In this document: positions 34,387-41,363 of the stretch, piece after piece
Position numbering within the stretch: the stretch's first letter is position 1
How the letters are laid out: each line of letters opens with the position of its first letter
Translations under genes and position numbers: made by a program
Source of the DNA: CAVHIG01 sp963636105
Lineage (GTDB): Bacteria; Bacillota; Clostridia; Peptostreptococcales; Anaerovoracaceae
Direction: 5' to 3'
DNA length: 57,856 nucleotides
NCBI GenBank assembly: GCA_963636105.1
Contig: CAVHIG010000002.1
Coordinates: 1 to 57,856, forward strand
Notes under the pieces: model-generated
What the model saw: the letters and a program-made list of their open reading frames with translations, nothing else
Told to the model about the DNA's origin: nothing
The model's database searches: none

Positions 34387-35590
34387 ATAATTTATTATAT
34401 ATGTCACTTTTTATAACACTTCCGAAAGAGATGGAGCTTCCGCCAAATTTTGCTCGTATAGTATCCATCGTATTCTCAAGTTTCAGAGATTTTTCGCGTC
34501 CCTGATCATTTATATCGAAAATCGAGAGCTGCTCGGCCTCGTTTTCATCACAAAGATTGATTCCTGTGATTGTAAGCATCCTTATGGGCTTCAGCGTGCC
34601 CCAGGAGGCCTTTATAAGCTCTATGGCAGCCTTTCCTATCTCCGATGACAGATTTGTAGCCACGGGTAGCTGCTTTTGCCTGCTAATGACATTGAGATTC
34701 GGATCCTTTATGTCGACCTTGACTCCTCCGGCCTTCATTCCGTATTTTCTGAGCCTGCTTGCGACAGTATCAGAAAGCGCGGTAACGGCGGTGCGTATGT
34801 CCGAAATTCCTGAGAGGTCCCTGCGGAAGGTAGAGCCATTTCCCACGGATTTTATCTTTTGCCGCTCAGAGCCCCTTTGCACAGGGCTTGTATCCAGGCC
34901 GTTTGCGTAGATGTATACCTGCTCGCCCTGCTTGCCAAGCAGTGAAATCAGAGAACGCCTGTCTGAGCGCGCAGCATCGCCTATGGTCGCAATCCCAATC
35001 CTTTGCAGCTTCTCCGCTGTTGCCTTACCTACAAAGAAGAGCTCTCCTATAGGAAGGGGCCAGAGCAGTTCCTTGAAATTTTCGCGGGTAATGACAGTGG
35101 TTGCGTCGGGCTTTTTGTAATCACTTCCCATTTTTGCAAATATTTTGTTGAAGGATACGCCTGCGGACAGCGTGAGGCCGAGCTCTCTCTTTACGGTCTC
35201 GCGTATGTCGTCAGCGATTTCCCGGCCGCTTCCAAAAAGCTTGAGGCTTGCGGTCACATCAAGCCATGACTCGTCGATGCTGAAGGGCTCCACAATGTCC
35301 GTGTAGCGCCCGTAGATTTCGTTTAGGAGGATGCAGAAACGGCGGTATTTCTCGTGATGCGGAGGCAGGAGCGCAAGCTCGGGGCACTTCCTTTTGGCTT
35401 GCCATACGGTCTCCGCGGTGACTATGCCATATTTTTTTGCCGGTTCGTTTTTTGCGAGTATTATGCCATGCCTGCTTTCCGGGTCGCCGCAAACAGCCAT
35501 GGGCCTATCGCGAAGCTCCGGATGCTCCAAAAGCTCCACAGAGGCAAAGAAGCTATTCATATCGCAATGTAAAATTGTCCTGTCTTGCAT
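34385..35590 (-). CDS. dinB: DNA polymerase IV (Y family)
   Basis: A 401-residue translesion polymerase. It shows the palm metal site ILHCDMNSFFASVELLE and PFSIDESWLDVTASLKLFGS with the second carboxylate pair, the helix-hairpin-helix segment AEKLQRIGIATIGDAA, and a little-finger domain. AAGGAGG lies eight bases before the ATG. A beta-clamp peptide near the C-terminus may be EQLSIFD. No LexA-type SOS box was seen upstream. It is convergent with the opp operon. Confidence 0.94.
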   Translation of the reverse strand: MQDRTILHCDMNSFFASVELLEHPELRDRPMAVCGDPESRHGIILAKNEPAKKYGIVTAETVWQAKRKCPELALLPPHHEKYRRFCILLNEIYGRYTDIVEPFSIDESWLDVTASLKLFGSGREIADDIRETVKRELGLTLSAGVSFNKIFAKMGSDYKKPDATTVITRENFKELLWPLPIGELFFVGKATAEKLQRIGIATIGDAARSDRRSLISLLGKQGEQVYIYANGLDTSPVQRGSERQKIKSVGNGSTFRRDLSGISDIRTAVTALSDTVASRLRKYGMKAGGVKVDIKDPNLNVISRQKQLPVATNLSSEIGKAAIELIKASWGTLKPIRMLTITGINLCDENEAEQLSIFDINDQGREKSLKLENTMDTIRAKFGGSSISFGSVIKSDIYNKL

Positions 35591-35704
35591 GGTGCTATCC
35601 TCCTTTCCGCTGCTTTCAGCACAATCTTACCATAGCCGGTTGAATTTCGCAAGAGGAAGGCAAGAGAGCAGAATGGATTTACGGCCGTATTTCTCCGAAA
35701 AGTA

Positions 35705-35733
35705 TTGATTTTATCACGTTTTTCGGGTAGAAT
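35705..35733 (+). promoter_or_regulatory. Promoter of the Asp/Leu-repeat membrane protein
   Basis: TTGATT (35705-35710), a 17-base spacer and TAGAAT (35728-35733), about 48 bases upstream of the GGAGGGGG ribosome binding site. Confidence 0.65.
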
Positions 35734-35787
35734 TTAGAGGAGTAAGTGTGTAAATATTCAAATAATTTAGGGAGGGGGAAAAATCTC

Positions 35788-36660
35788 ATGCTGTTTGATA
35801 TAATTTTTGTTTATGTTTTTTTTGCAGGGGTGCTTGTTTACGCTTATGATGGAGAATTTTGGAAAAGCTATATTGAGGCGGACAAAGCTAAGAGGGCGGA
35901 AGTTGATAAGCGTAAATTGTACAAGGCTATTGGATATGCGATCTTTTCACCGATAATTTTTATTCTGTATTTTATCTGGGCTTGCCTAAAGGCGATCGAA
36001 TATTATGATGAACGTCCGAGCACCTCAACAGAAGAAATGACTTCTGCCAAAACCGCAGGTAGCGAAAAAAGCGATATGAAAGCTACGGGCAAGCCTGAGG
36101 CATATAAAAAAGAAGAAGCTGGTGGAATTGCAACATATGGAAAATCATCTGCAACTACAAGTAATTCAAATACTTACACAAGCCAAAATACGAATCAAAA
36201 GAGCTCCAGTAGGCCTTTCTATAATGAAAATAGCAGAGCCTTAGAAAAAGAAGCGCTTGAGCTGCTTGCCTTTGAAAACGTGGCCCGAGCAAGCGGACAG
36301 CCTTTTATAACAAATTTCTCTTTGACAGACAATGATGGTATAGGTAAAGACAATTATGGCCTCAAAATATATGAAGAAGACTATCGTTTTAAAAGAGGGC
36401 ATGATTTTGACTTCTGCCATCTGGACGATTTAGATGATTTAGATGATTTAGATGATTTAGATGCTTTGGACATGGATGATGAGCTGGACTGCGATGGTCT
36501 CGGCATAAGCGACGATTATCATTCAAGCAGCAGTTATCACAATTACGATCGAGACTACGACAGCACATTTGAGGATGACCTCGACAGCTTCGAGGAGAAC
36601 TATGGCAGTTTCAATAGCTACGGCGGTTATAGCGACTTTGGCGATGGCGACGATTGGTAA
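35788..36660 (+). CDS. Uncharacterised membrane protein with acidic low-complexity tail
   Basis: A 290-residue protein I do not recognise. Two hydrophobic helices (about 2-20 and 45-67) flank a basic stretch, so both termini may face the same side. A long Ser/Thr/Lys-rich linker follows, then an acidic tail with DDLDDLDDLDDLDDLDALDM and a Tyr/Asp/Gly-rich end. The Asp-Asp-Leu run is coded by four identical 9-bp units (36427-36462). ATG 35788 follows GGAGGGGG; an earlier ATG at 35746 has no site. The tail could bind cations or be surface-exposed, but no function is claimed. Confidence 0.75.
   Translation: MLFDIIFVYVFFAGVLVYAYDGEFWKSYIEADKAKRAEVDKRKLYKAIGYAIFSPIIFILYFIWACLKAIEYYDERPSTSTEEMTSAKTAGSEKSDMKATGKPEAYKKEEAGGIATYGKSSATTSNSNTYTSQNTNQKSSSRPFYNENSRALEKEALELLAFENVARASGQPFITNFSLTDNDGIGKDNYGLKIYEEDYRFKRGHDFDFCHLDDLDDLDDLDDLDALDMDDELDCDGLGISDDYHSSSSYHNYDRDYDSTFEDDLDSFEENYGSFNSYGGYSDFGDGDDW
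36427..36462 (+). repeat. Four tandem 9-bp repeats coding Asp-Leu-Asp
   Basis: GATTTAGAT is repeated four times exactly inside the preceding gene, so the number of DLD units can change by slippage without breaking the frame. Confidence 0.9.
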
Positions 36661-36680
36661 TGTTCAAGTTTTTCGCACTG

Positions 36681-36705
36681 AGAGAAATTTTTTGTTTATT
36701 TCTCT
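36681..36705 (+). other. Hairpin after the Asp/Leu-repeat gene
   Basis: AGAGAAAT (36681-36688) pairs with ATTTCTCT (36698-36705). The loop is T-rich but no U-tract follows. A TAAAAT at 36718-36723 with TTATTT 17 bases upstream could be a weak promoter for the small gene that follows. Confidence 0.4.
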
Positions 36706-36806
36706 GCGCTGCTGTAGTAAAATGGGAGGTACAGGTGACTCTGTACGGCAAATTACCAAGAGTTCATATTGTTCATATAAAAGTTCATGAAAGAGGAGGA
36801 AATGCA

Positions 36807-37004
36807 ATGCGTGAAAGAAACGACGCCAAAGTGGGATTTTATGTACCAAAGAAAGAAGCGAAAAAACATTTCAGGGACGAGCTCGAAAGCGCGCCGAAGC
36901 ATCGCAGTTTCCGCGGCAAGGGTCTGATCAAGAGAGCCGGAGTGCTGGGCGGAGTGCTCACGGCCACGGCTTTTGTATTGACAAATAGGGACAAGAGCAG
37001 GTAG
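36807..37004 (+). CDS. Small basic uncharacterised protein
   Basis: A 65-residue protein with GAGGAGG seven bases upstream of ATG 36807, a strong sign that it is translated. It is highly charged and basic (KKEAKKHFRDELESAPKHRS) with one short hydrophobic stretch near the C-terminus (AGVLGGVLTATAFVL). I recognise no family. It carries a GTTTCCGC copy in the FRGKG region and sits between the Asp/Leu-repeat gene and ddl. Confidence 0.65.
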   Translation: MRERNDAKVGFYVPKKEAKKHFRDELESAPKHRSFRGKGLIKRAGVLGGVLTATAFVLTNRDKSR

Positions 37005-37148
37005 TATTTGCTGAGCGGAGGAGCATTGTAAAAACATAGAGATTACGGAGAATAAAGGTCTGTGCCTGGAATTTGCGTGTAGAAGCAGAGCCGGCAGGGC
37101 AAATAAATATAGCGACAGTTTGGTCGCGGAAGGGAAAGTATTGAAGAT

Positions 37149-38213
37149 ATGGAAAAGAAAAAAATAGCAATTTTATTCGGGGGTTGCTCAAATGAGTACG
37201 AGGTGTCCCTACATTCAGCATATTCGGTTATAGAGAGCATGGATGAAAGCCTTTATGATGTGCTGCTTATCGGCATCACTCGCGAGGGCGACTGGTACCT
37301 CTACGAAGGAGATATTTCAAAGATAAATGACACCACATGGCTTGACGGGCCTTGCAAGCCGGTAGTGCCGAGTGCAAACAGAAGCGATCACGGCATTTTG
37401 GTATTTGAGGAAGAAAATGGCAAGGAAGTCGTAAAGCGCATAAGAATCGACGCTGCATTTCCTGTACTTCACGGAAAAAACGGCGAGGATGGCACAGTTC
37501 AGGGACTCTTCGAGCTGGCAGGGATTCCTGTCGTGGGCTGCGGCATGACCTGCTCGGCGGCAGGCATGGACAAAGTGCTCGCGCACGAGGCAGTTTCCGC
37601 GGTGGGCATAAAGGTTCCGAGATCCGTCGTATTGTACAAAACTATCGCGCTTGAGGAGCTGAAGGAAAAAATCGCGGATTACAGCTATCCTCTTTTTGTA
37701 AAGCCTATAAGAGGCGGTTCTTCAATAGGAATCACGAAGGTCCATGCTTTCGATGAACTCCCGAAGGCGCTTGAGGAGGCTTTCGCGTGGGACAATGGCA
37801 TTCTCATAGAGGAAGGCGTGCCTGGCTTTGAGGTGGGCTGCTCCGTCATCGGAAATCCAAAGGCCGGTATAATCGTAAGCCCGCCGGATGAAATCGAGCT
37901 TTTCGTGGATCATTTCGACTATAATGAGAAATATACCCAGAAATATACAAAAATTCATATGCCTGCCAGAGTAGATGCGGAAACGTCGGAGCGTCTCCGT
38001 GAGGCGGGGGAGGCTATCTACAGGGCTCTGGGCTGCGATGGAATGGCCAGAGTGGATATGTTTTTGACGCCTGATAAGGAGATTTATTTCAATGAGGTGA
38101 ATACGATTCCGGGACTCACTTCTCACAGCAGATTCCCGAAGATGCTCGGCGGCACAGGCATAAGCTACAAGGAGCTCATAGATAAGCTTATAAATATGGC
38201 GCTGGAGGCGTAA
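37149..38213 (+). CDS. ddl: D-alanine--D-alanine ligase (ATP-grasp)
   Basis: A 354-residue ATP-grasp ligase making the D-Ala-D-Ala dipeptide for peptidoglycan. The N-terminal KIAILFGGCSNEYEVSLHSA, the central FPVLHGKNGEDGTVQGLFEL and the metal site MARVDMFLTPDKEIYFNEVN plus NTIPGLTSHS are intact. The omega-loop region FDYNEKYTQKYTKIHMPARV resembles, as far as I recall, the VanG-like ligases more than classical DdlA/B, so D-Ser or D-Lac as second substrate should not be ruled out; no other van gene is nearby. It carries two GCGGAAAC-type motif copies (37593, 37977). Confidence 0.9.
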   Translation: MEKKKIAILFGGCSNEYEVSLHSAYSVIESMDESLYDVLLIGITREGDWYLYEGDISKINDTTWLDGPCKPVVPSANRSDHGILVFEEENGKEVVKRIRIDAAFPVLHGKNGEDGTVQGLFELAGIPVVGCGMTCSAAGMDKVLAHEAVSAVGIKVPRSVVLYKTIALEELKEKIADYSYPLFVKPIRGGSSIGITKVHAFDELPKALEEAFAWDNGILIEEGVPGFEVGCSVIGNPKAGIIVSPPDEIELFVDHFDYNEKYTQKYTKIHMPARVDAETSERLREAGEAIYRALGCDGMARVDMFLTPDKEIYFNEVNTIPGLTSHSRFPKMLGGTGISYKELIDKLINMALEA

Positions 38214-38267
38214 GCTTTGAATCGGTGAAACCTAAGTTTGGGAAATCTACGTAGAATTTAGAAGGAA

Positions 38268-38312
38268 GCCTTAGTGCAAAGGAGGTAGTCCAAGCCGATT
38301 TTGCGCTAAGGC
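38268..38312 (+). terminator. Stem-loop downstream of ddl
   Basis: GCCTTAGTGCAAA (38268-38280) pairs with TTTGCGCTAAGGC (38300-38312) with one G-U pair. The 19-base loop contains a GGAGG. No U-tract follows, so it may be a structured RNA and not a simple terminator. Confidence 0.5.
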
Positions 38313-38392
38313 AGGTTGAGAAAAGAGTTGTATTAAGTCAATTTGCGGAATGGCAGGTCTTACAGAATATTTTTTCCAATGCTATTTTTTGC

Positions 38393-38421
38393 TTGCAAAA
38401 GCGATGAACCTGTGGTAAAAT
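38393..38421 (+). promoter_or_regulatory. Possible promoter in the ddl-tRNA gap
   Basis: TTGCAA (38393-38398), a 17-base spacer and TAAAAT (38416-38421). The transcript would cross 140 bases with only a 24-codon reading frame (38455-38529, MTWRLSWLISKRFDDAELGG...), preceded by GGGAG. The 425-base gap 38214-38638 has no other gene. Confidence 0.45.
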
Positions 38422-38567
38422 AAATTTGTTGTTTCGTGATGCGGGAGTTGCCAAATGACTTGGCGATTGTCGTGGCTGATTTCAAAGCGGTTTGATGATG
38501 CAGAGCTTGGCGGGATGCTGACAAGATGACAAGCAATTTTGAAAAATAAAAAAAATTCAAAAAGTGC

Positions 38568-38596
38568 TTGACAATTAGACATAAAGCTGGTATCAT
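38568..38596 (+). promoter_or_regulatory. Promoter of the tRNA cluster
   Basis: Perfect TTGACA (38568-38573), a 17-base spacer and TATCAT (38591-38596). The start near 38603 is 36 bases before the first tRNA. Confidence 0.8.
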
Positions 38597-38638
38597 TAAT
38601 AATGCAGTCGTTAATAAACGAAAACGACGAAAGCATAT

Positions 38639-38715
38639 GGCGGTGTAGCTTAGTTGGCTAGAGCGTCCGGTTCATACCCGGAAGGTCGGTGGTTCGACTC
38701 CACTCGCCGCTACCA
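38639..38715 (+). tRNA. tRNA-Met (CAT), elongator type
   Basis: The acceptor 5' strand GGCGGTG pairs with CGCCGCT, the anticodon loop is TTCATAC, and the T-loop is TTCGACT. Discriminator A and CCA are encoded. The first base pair (G-U) and the anticodon stem lacking the three G-C pairs argue against initiator tRNA. Isoleucine tRNA with lysidine is a weaker alternative. Confidence 0.93.
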
Positions 38716-38720
38716 TTTAT

Positions 38721-38796
38721 GGGAGTTTAGCTCAGCTGGGAGAGCATCTGCCTTACAAGCAGAGGGTCATAGGTTCGAGCCCTATAACTCCCACCA
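38721..38796 (+). tRNA. tRNA-Val (TAC)
   Basis: GGGAGTT pairs with AACTCCC; anticodon stem TCTGC/GCAGA with loop CTTACAA; T-arm with TTCGAGC; CCA encoded. Confidence 0.95.
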
Positions 38797-38801
38797 AATG
38801 C

Positions 38802-38878
38802 GGTCCGGTAGTTCAGTTGGTTAGAATGCCAGCCTGTCACGCTGGAGGTCACCGGTTCGAGCCCGGTTCGGATCGCCA
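38802..38878 (+). tRNA. tRNA-Asp (GTC)
   Basis: GGTCCGG pairs with TCGGATC (two G-U pairs); anticodon stem CCAGC/GCTGG with loop CTGTCAC; T-stem ACCGG/CCGGT; discriminator G and CCA encoded. Confidence 0.95.
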
Positions 38879-38926
38879 ATTTTTAAAAGCGCGCCGGCGG
38901 GCAAGAAAAGTTTTTACAGCTAAACT

Positions 38927-39011
38927 CTTGACGTTGCGATAAGCGAAAAAAGATACGCAAGCGATTGAGGATGAGCCTTGACGCCGTAATAAGCGAAAAA
39001 GACAAGCATGG
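38927..39011 (+). repeat. Two direct repeats 50 bp apart between tRNA-Asp and tRNA-His
   Basis: CTTGACGTTGCGATAAGCGA (from 38927) and CTTGACGCCGTAATAAGCGA (from 38977) are both followed by AAAAA and a GA-rich tail, at an exact 50-base offset. The second copy ends at the His tRNA. Two TTGACG boxes could be -35 elements, but no clear -10 follows. Confidence 0.7.
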
Positions 39012-39086
39012 TGGGTATCGTCAAGCGGTTAAGACCCAGGGTTGTGGCTCCTGTATACGTGGGTTCGAATCCCACTACCCACCCCA
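39010..39086 (+). tRNA. tRNA-His (GTG)
   Basis: GTGGGTA pairs with TACCCAC; the extra G at -1 (39010) is encoded and faces discriminator C73, the histidine identity pair. The anticodon loop is TTGTGGC. CCA encoded. Confidence 0.95.
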
Positions 39087-39114
39087 TAAAATTTAATAAT
39101 TCGTATGTTGACAT

Positions 39115-39189
39115 TGGGGTATCGCCAAGCGGTAAGGCAACGGATTCTGATTCCGTCATCCGCAGGTTCGAATCCTGCTACCCTAGCCA
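39115..39189 (+). tRNA. tRNA-Gln (CTG)
   Basis: TGGGGTA pairs with TACCCTA; anticodon stem ACGGA/TCCGT with loop TTCTGAT, giving anticodon CTG; T-stem GCAGG/CCTGC; discriminator G and CCA encoded. A TTG-anticodon glutamine tRNA would be needed elsewhere to read CAA. Confidence 0.92.
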
Positions 39190-39194
39190 ATTGC

Positions 39195-39269
39195 GGCGAC
39201 ATAGCCAAGTGGTAAGGCACCGGTCTGCAAAACCGTTATTCGCAGGTTCAAATCCAGCTGTCGCCTCCA
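39195..39269 (+). tRNA. tRNA-Cys (GCA)
   Basis: GGCGACA pairs with TGTCGCC; anticodon loop CTGCAAA; discriminator T and CCA encoded. The anticodon stem has one C-T mismatch at its top and the T-stem (GCAGG/CCAGC) one A-A mismatch, so it is a slightly irregular tRNA. Confidence 0.9.
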
Positions 39270-39279
39270 AAGAACAGGA

Positions 39280-39313
39280 GAGAAACGTTGAAATTTCAGC
39301 GTTTCTCTTTTTT
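39280..39313 (+). terminator. Rho-independent terminator of the tRNA cluster
   Basis: GAGAAACGTTGAA pairs with TTCAGCGTTTCTC (39280-39307, one G-U pair) and is followed by a run of seven or more T. Confidence 0.92.
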
Positions 39314-39401
39314 TATTATCACGGCCTGGCGCCTCTCGGCAGCTCCCACAGCCCGCTTTCAGGGCAAGCTGCGGGAGAGCTGTGGGAGAAGTGTGGGTGT
39401 T

Positions 39402-40124
39402 TTAATCCAAAACGCGTCCGTCGGTTGAGATTGTAACGACCTGCCATGGAATAAATTTGCCGCTGTTTTTCAAAGCGGTGATTGCTGCATGCTCAAGGCC
39501 GCCGCAGCAAGGTACTTCCATGCGCAGTACAGTTACGCTCTTGATATCATTGCGAGAAATAATCTCAGTAAGCTTTTGGCTGTAGTCCACATCATCAAGC
39601 TTTGGACAGCCGATAATTGTGACCTTGCCCTTCATAAATTCGTTGTGGAAGTTTGCATAGGCATATGCCGTGCAGTCTGCTGCGATGAGAAGCTTTGCAC
39701 CGTCGAAATAAGGCGCATTTACCGGTACCAGTTTTATCTGACAAGGCCACTGAGCAAGCTGCGATTGCGGCGTAAATTGCGGTGTTTGCGCGGCATTTGA
39801 AGATGCTTTGGCAGCTTCGGAGCTGCGGTCAAATTGCATCATACGCTGTCCCGGGCAGCCTGAAAATACAGGCGCAGCGCCGGAGCTTTTTTTCTTATTT
39901 TCAAGTACGGCTTTTTCATCATATTCTGCGGCTTCACGCTCTACAAAGGTGATGGCACCGGTAGGACATGTAGGCAGGCAATCTCCCAGACCGTCGCAAT
40001 AATCATCTCTCAAAAGCTTGGCTTTGCCATCGACCATGCCTATAGCTCCCTCGTGACAGGCGCTTGCGCATGCTCCGCAGCCGTTGCACTTATCTTCGTC
40101 TATGTGGATTATTCTTCTTATCAT
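39402..40124 (-). CDS. 4Fe-4S dicluster ferredoxin-domain protein
   Basis: A 240-residue protein. Residues about 1-60 hold two ferredoxin motifs, CNGCGACASAC and CDGLGDCLPTC (the second has a Gly-Asp variation in spacing but keeps cysteines). A variable Ala/Ser/Gln linker follows, then a C-terminal domain with further conserved cysteines (LLIADCTAYAYANFHNE, IIGCPKLDDVDYSQKLTEII, MEVPCCGGLEHAA). This layout is known from iron-sulfur proteins encoded beside Crp/Fnr genes in anaerobes; the electron partner is unknown. The start is ATG 40124 with GAGGAGG eight bases upstream; it is divergent from the Crp/Fnr gene. Confidence 0.87.
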   Translation of the reverse strand: MIRRIIHIDEDKCNGCGACASACHEGAIGMVDGKAKLLRDDYCDGLGDCLPTCPTGAITFVEREAAEYDEKAVLENKKKSSGAAPVFSGCPGQRMMQFDRSSEAAKASSNAAQTPQFTPQSQLAQWPCQIKLVPVNAPYFDGAKLLIAADCTAYAYANFHNEFMKGKVTIIGCPKLDDVDYSQKLTEIISRNDIKSVTVLRMEVPCCGGLEHAAITALKNSGKFIPWQVVTISTDGRVLD

Positions 40125-40220
40125 TTGTATGTCCTCCTCTTTTTTATACCTTCCTGGAATCCTGAAGCGCAAAATTTCAACATTCAGGGATTCCGATAGC
40201 TAGCGCCATATAGGTTTTTC

Positions 40221-40249
40221 TTGCTTTCGTGATTATAGTATAGTATGAT
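40221..40249 (+). promoter_or_regulatory. Promoter of the Crp/Fnr gene
   Basis: TTGCTT (40221-40226), a 17-base spacer and TATGAT (40244-40249). Eighteen bases downstream is the 8-bp palindrome GTTATAAC (40268-40275), a candidate binding site for the regulator itself. AAGGAG then precedes the TTG start. Confidence 0.6.
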
Positions 40250-40292
40250 ATCTACAACAATTCGGTTGTTATAACCACAAAAGGAGACGATT

Positions 40293-40955
40293 TTGAAAAA
40301 TTTTTTAAAGAATATCAAGGCACCGCTGTTTAAAAATATGACGCAATCCGATTTGGAGGAAATGCAAGCTCTTTCATGTATGCGCAGGCGCGTTTTCGAC
40401 AAAAATGCGCTTATCTTTCAAATGGGTAGCGTGGTCCATGAAATCGGCATTGTGACGAAGGGCAGTGTAAATATTGAAATGGTGGATCTTTGGGGAAATA
40501 AGAGCATTTTGAATAATGTGGCGGCAGGACAGGTCTTCGCGGAGACCTACGCCCTTTCCCATCAGCCTATGAGAGTAGACGCCGTTGCCGCAGAAAGCTG
40601 CGAAATATTATTTCTGGATATGGACATTGCTCTTGATGAAAGAAATTCGGCATATGCATGGCACGGTAAAATGTTGAAAAATATTCTTGGGATATTTATC
40701 CAAAAAAATCAGGCACTGTCAGAACGGATATTCTGTACAACGTCAAAATCGATAAGGGGCAGAGTCTTGACCTATTTGTCGGCGCAGGGCTTGCAGGCGG
40801 GAAGCGAAACCTTCGAAATTCCCTTCGATCGACAGCAGATGGCGGATTATCTCAATCTTGACAGAAGCGCGCTCTCAAAGGAGCTCGGCAAAATGCGAGA
40901 TGAGGGCTTGATAGAATTTCGCAAAAACCGCTTTACGATTAGGCATGTGGAGTGA
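40293..40955 (+). CDS. Crp/Fnr-family transcription regulator
   Basis: A 220-residue regulator with a cyclic-nucleotide-type beta-roll sensor domain (about 20-120) and a C-terminal winged helix (about 155-218: MADYLNLDRSALSKELGKMR is the recognition region). It lacks the four-cysteine cluster of FNR and the cAMP phosphate-cassette signature, so the signal is unknown; haem, nitric oxide or redox sensing is common in its class. The start is TTG 40293 with AAGGAG six bases upstream. Its divergent neighbour, an iron-sulfur protein, is a likely target. Confidence 0.88.
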   Translation: MKNFLKNIKAPLFKNMTQSDLEEMQALSCMRRRVFDKNALIFQMGSVVHEIGIVTKGSVNIEMVDLWGNKSILNNVAAGQVFAETYALSHQPMRVDAVAAESCEILFLDMDIALDERNSAYAWHGKMLKNILGIFIQKNQALSERIFCTTSKSIRGRVLTYLSAQGLQAGSETFEIPFDRQQMADYLNLDRSALSKELGKMRDEGLIEFRKNRFTIRHVE

Positions 40956-41013
40956 GGAACAAAAATCACAGCAGCTCCGTAATATACAAAGAGCTTAAAA
41001 AATTCAGCAAAGC

Positions 41014-41226
41014 ATGGCGTTGACAGCCGTAATCGCCTGCATGGTGCTTCTTTCGAGTGACATATTACGACTGCCGCTTCCTTGGACTTGAGACGTCATG
41101 GAAGGGAAGCAGCATAGGCTTATGGTTTTCGATGAGAGCGGAGCTTGCGTGTTCAAGACTGCTGACAAAACCGGCATAAATACGCTCAGCATGGAAAGCG
41201 GGAGACTTTATTATTGCCAATTGTAA
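41014..41226 (+). pseudogene. Possible interrupted small reading frame
   Basis: One frame runs from ATG 41014 through 25 codons, a TGA at 41089, then 45 more sense codons to TAA 41224. The second part (VFDESGACVFKTADKTGINT, then LSMESGRLYYCQL) looks protein-like, the first part less so. There is no clear ribosome binding site. It could be a decayed gene remnant, noncoding sequence, or a UGA read as selenocysteine, which is unlikely without a clear SECIS stem. The 404-base gap 40956-41359 holds otherwise only the rsmJ promoter. Confidence 0.25.
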
Positions 41227-41258
41227 TTTTAAGACAATTTGCAGCGTGCCGAGCCTTA

Positions 41259-41287
41259 TTGACAAGCAGAGCAGATGCAATTATAAT
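41259..41287 (+). promoter_or_regulatory. Perfect consensus promoter of rsmJ
   Basis: TTGACA (41259-41264), a 17-base spacer and TATAAT (41282-41287): both hexamers and the spacing match the sigma-A consensus exactly. The start near 41294 gives a leader of about 65 bases. Confidence 0.85.
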
Positions 41288-41321
41288 AAAGTTGTACTTT
41301 GGATTGGCCAATAAGGAGGGG

Positions 41322-41363
41322 ATGCCCCTGTATTCAATAATAATCCATAGAATATATCAATGA
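41322..41363 (+). CDS. Putative 13-residue leader peptide coupled to rsmJ
   Basis: ATG 41322 opens MPLYSIIIHRIYQ and stops with TGA 41361-41363, which overlaps the rsmJ ATG (41360) as ATGA. AAGGAGGGG (41313-41321) is the only good ribosome binding site in the leader and lies upstream of this ORF, not near rsmJ, although the spacing of about two bases to the ATG is short. Translation of rsmJ may depend on it. It is a prediction from sequence only. Confidence 0.4.
   Translation: MPLYSIIIHRIYQ

Noticed and set aside
36427..36462. A short repeat array that might suggest CRISPR
   Set aside because: The units are contiguous 9-mers inside a reading frame with no spacers, so it is a coding repeat.
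38920..39220. Minus-strand frames reading VGFEPTYTGAT-like peptides
   Set aside because: These are the classic false proteins produced by translating tRNA genes; the His, Gln and Cys tRNAs fill the region.
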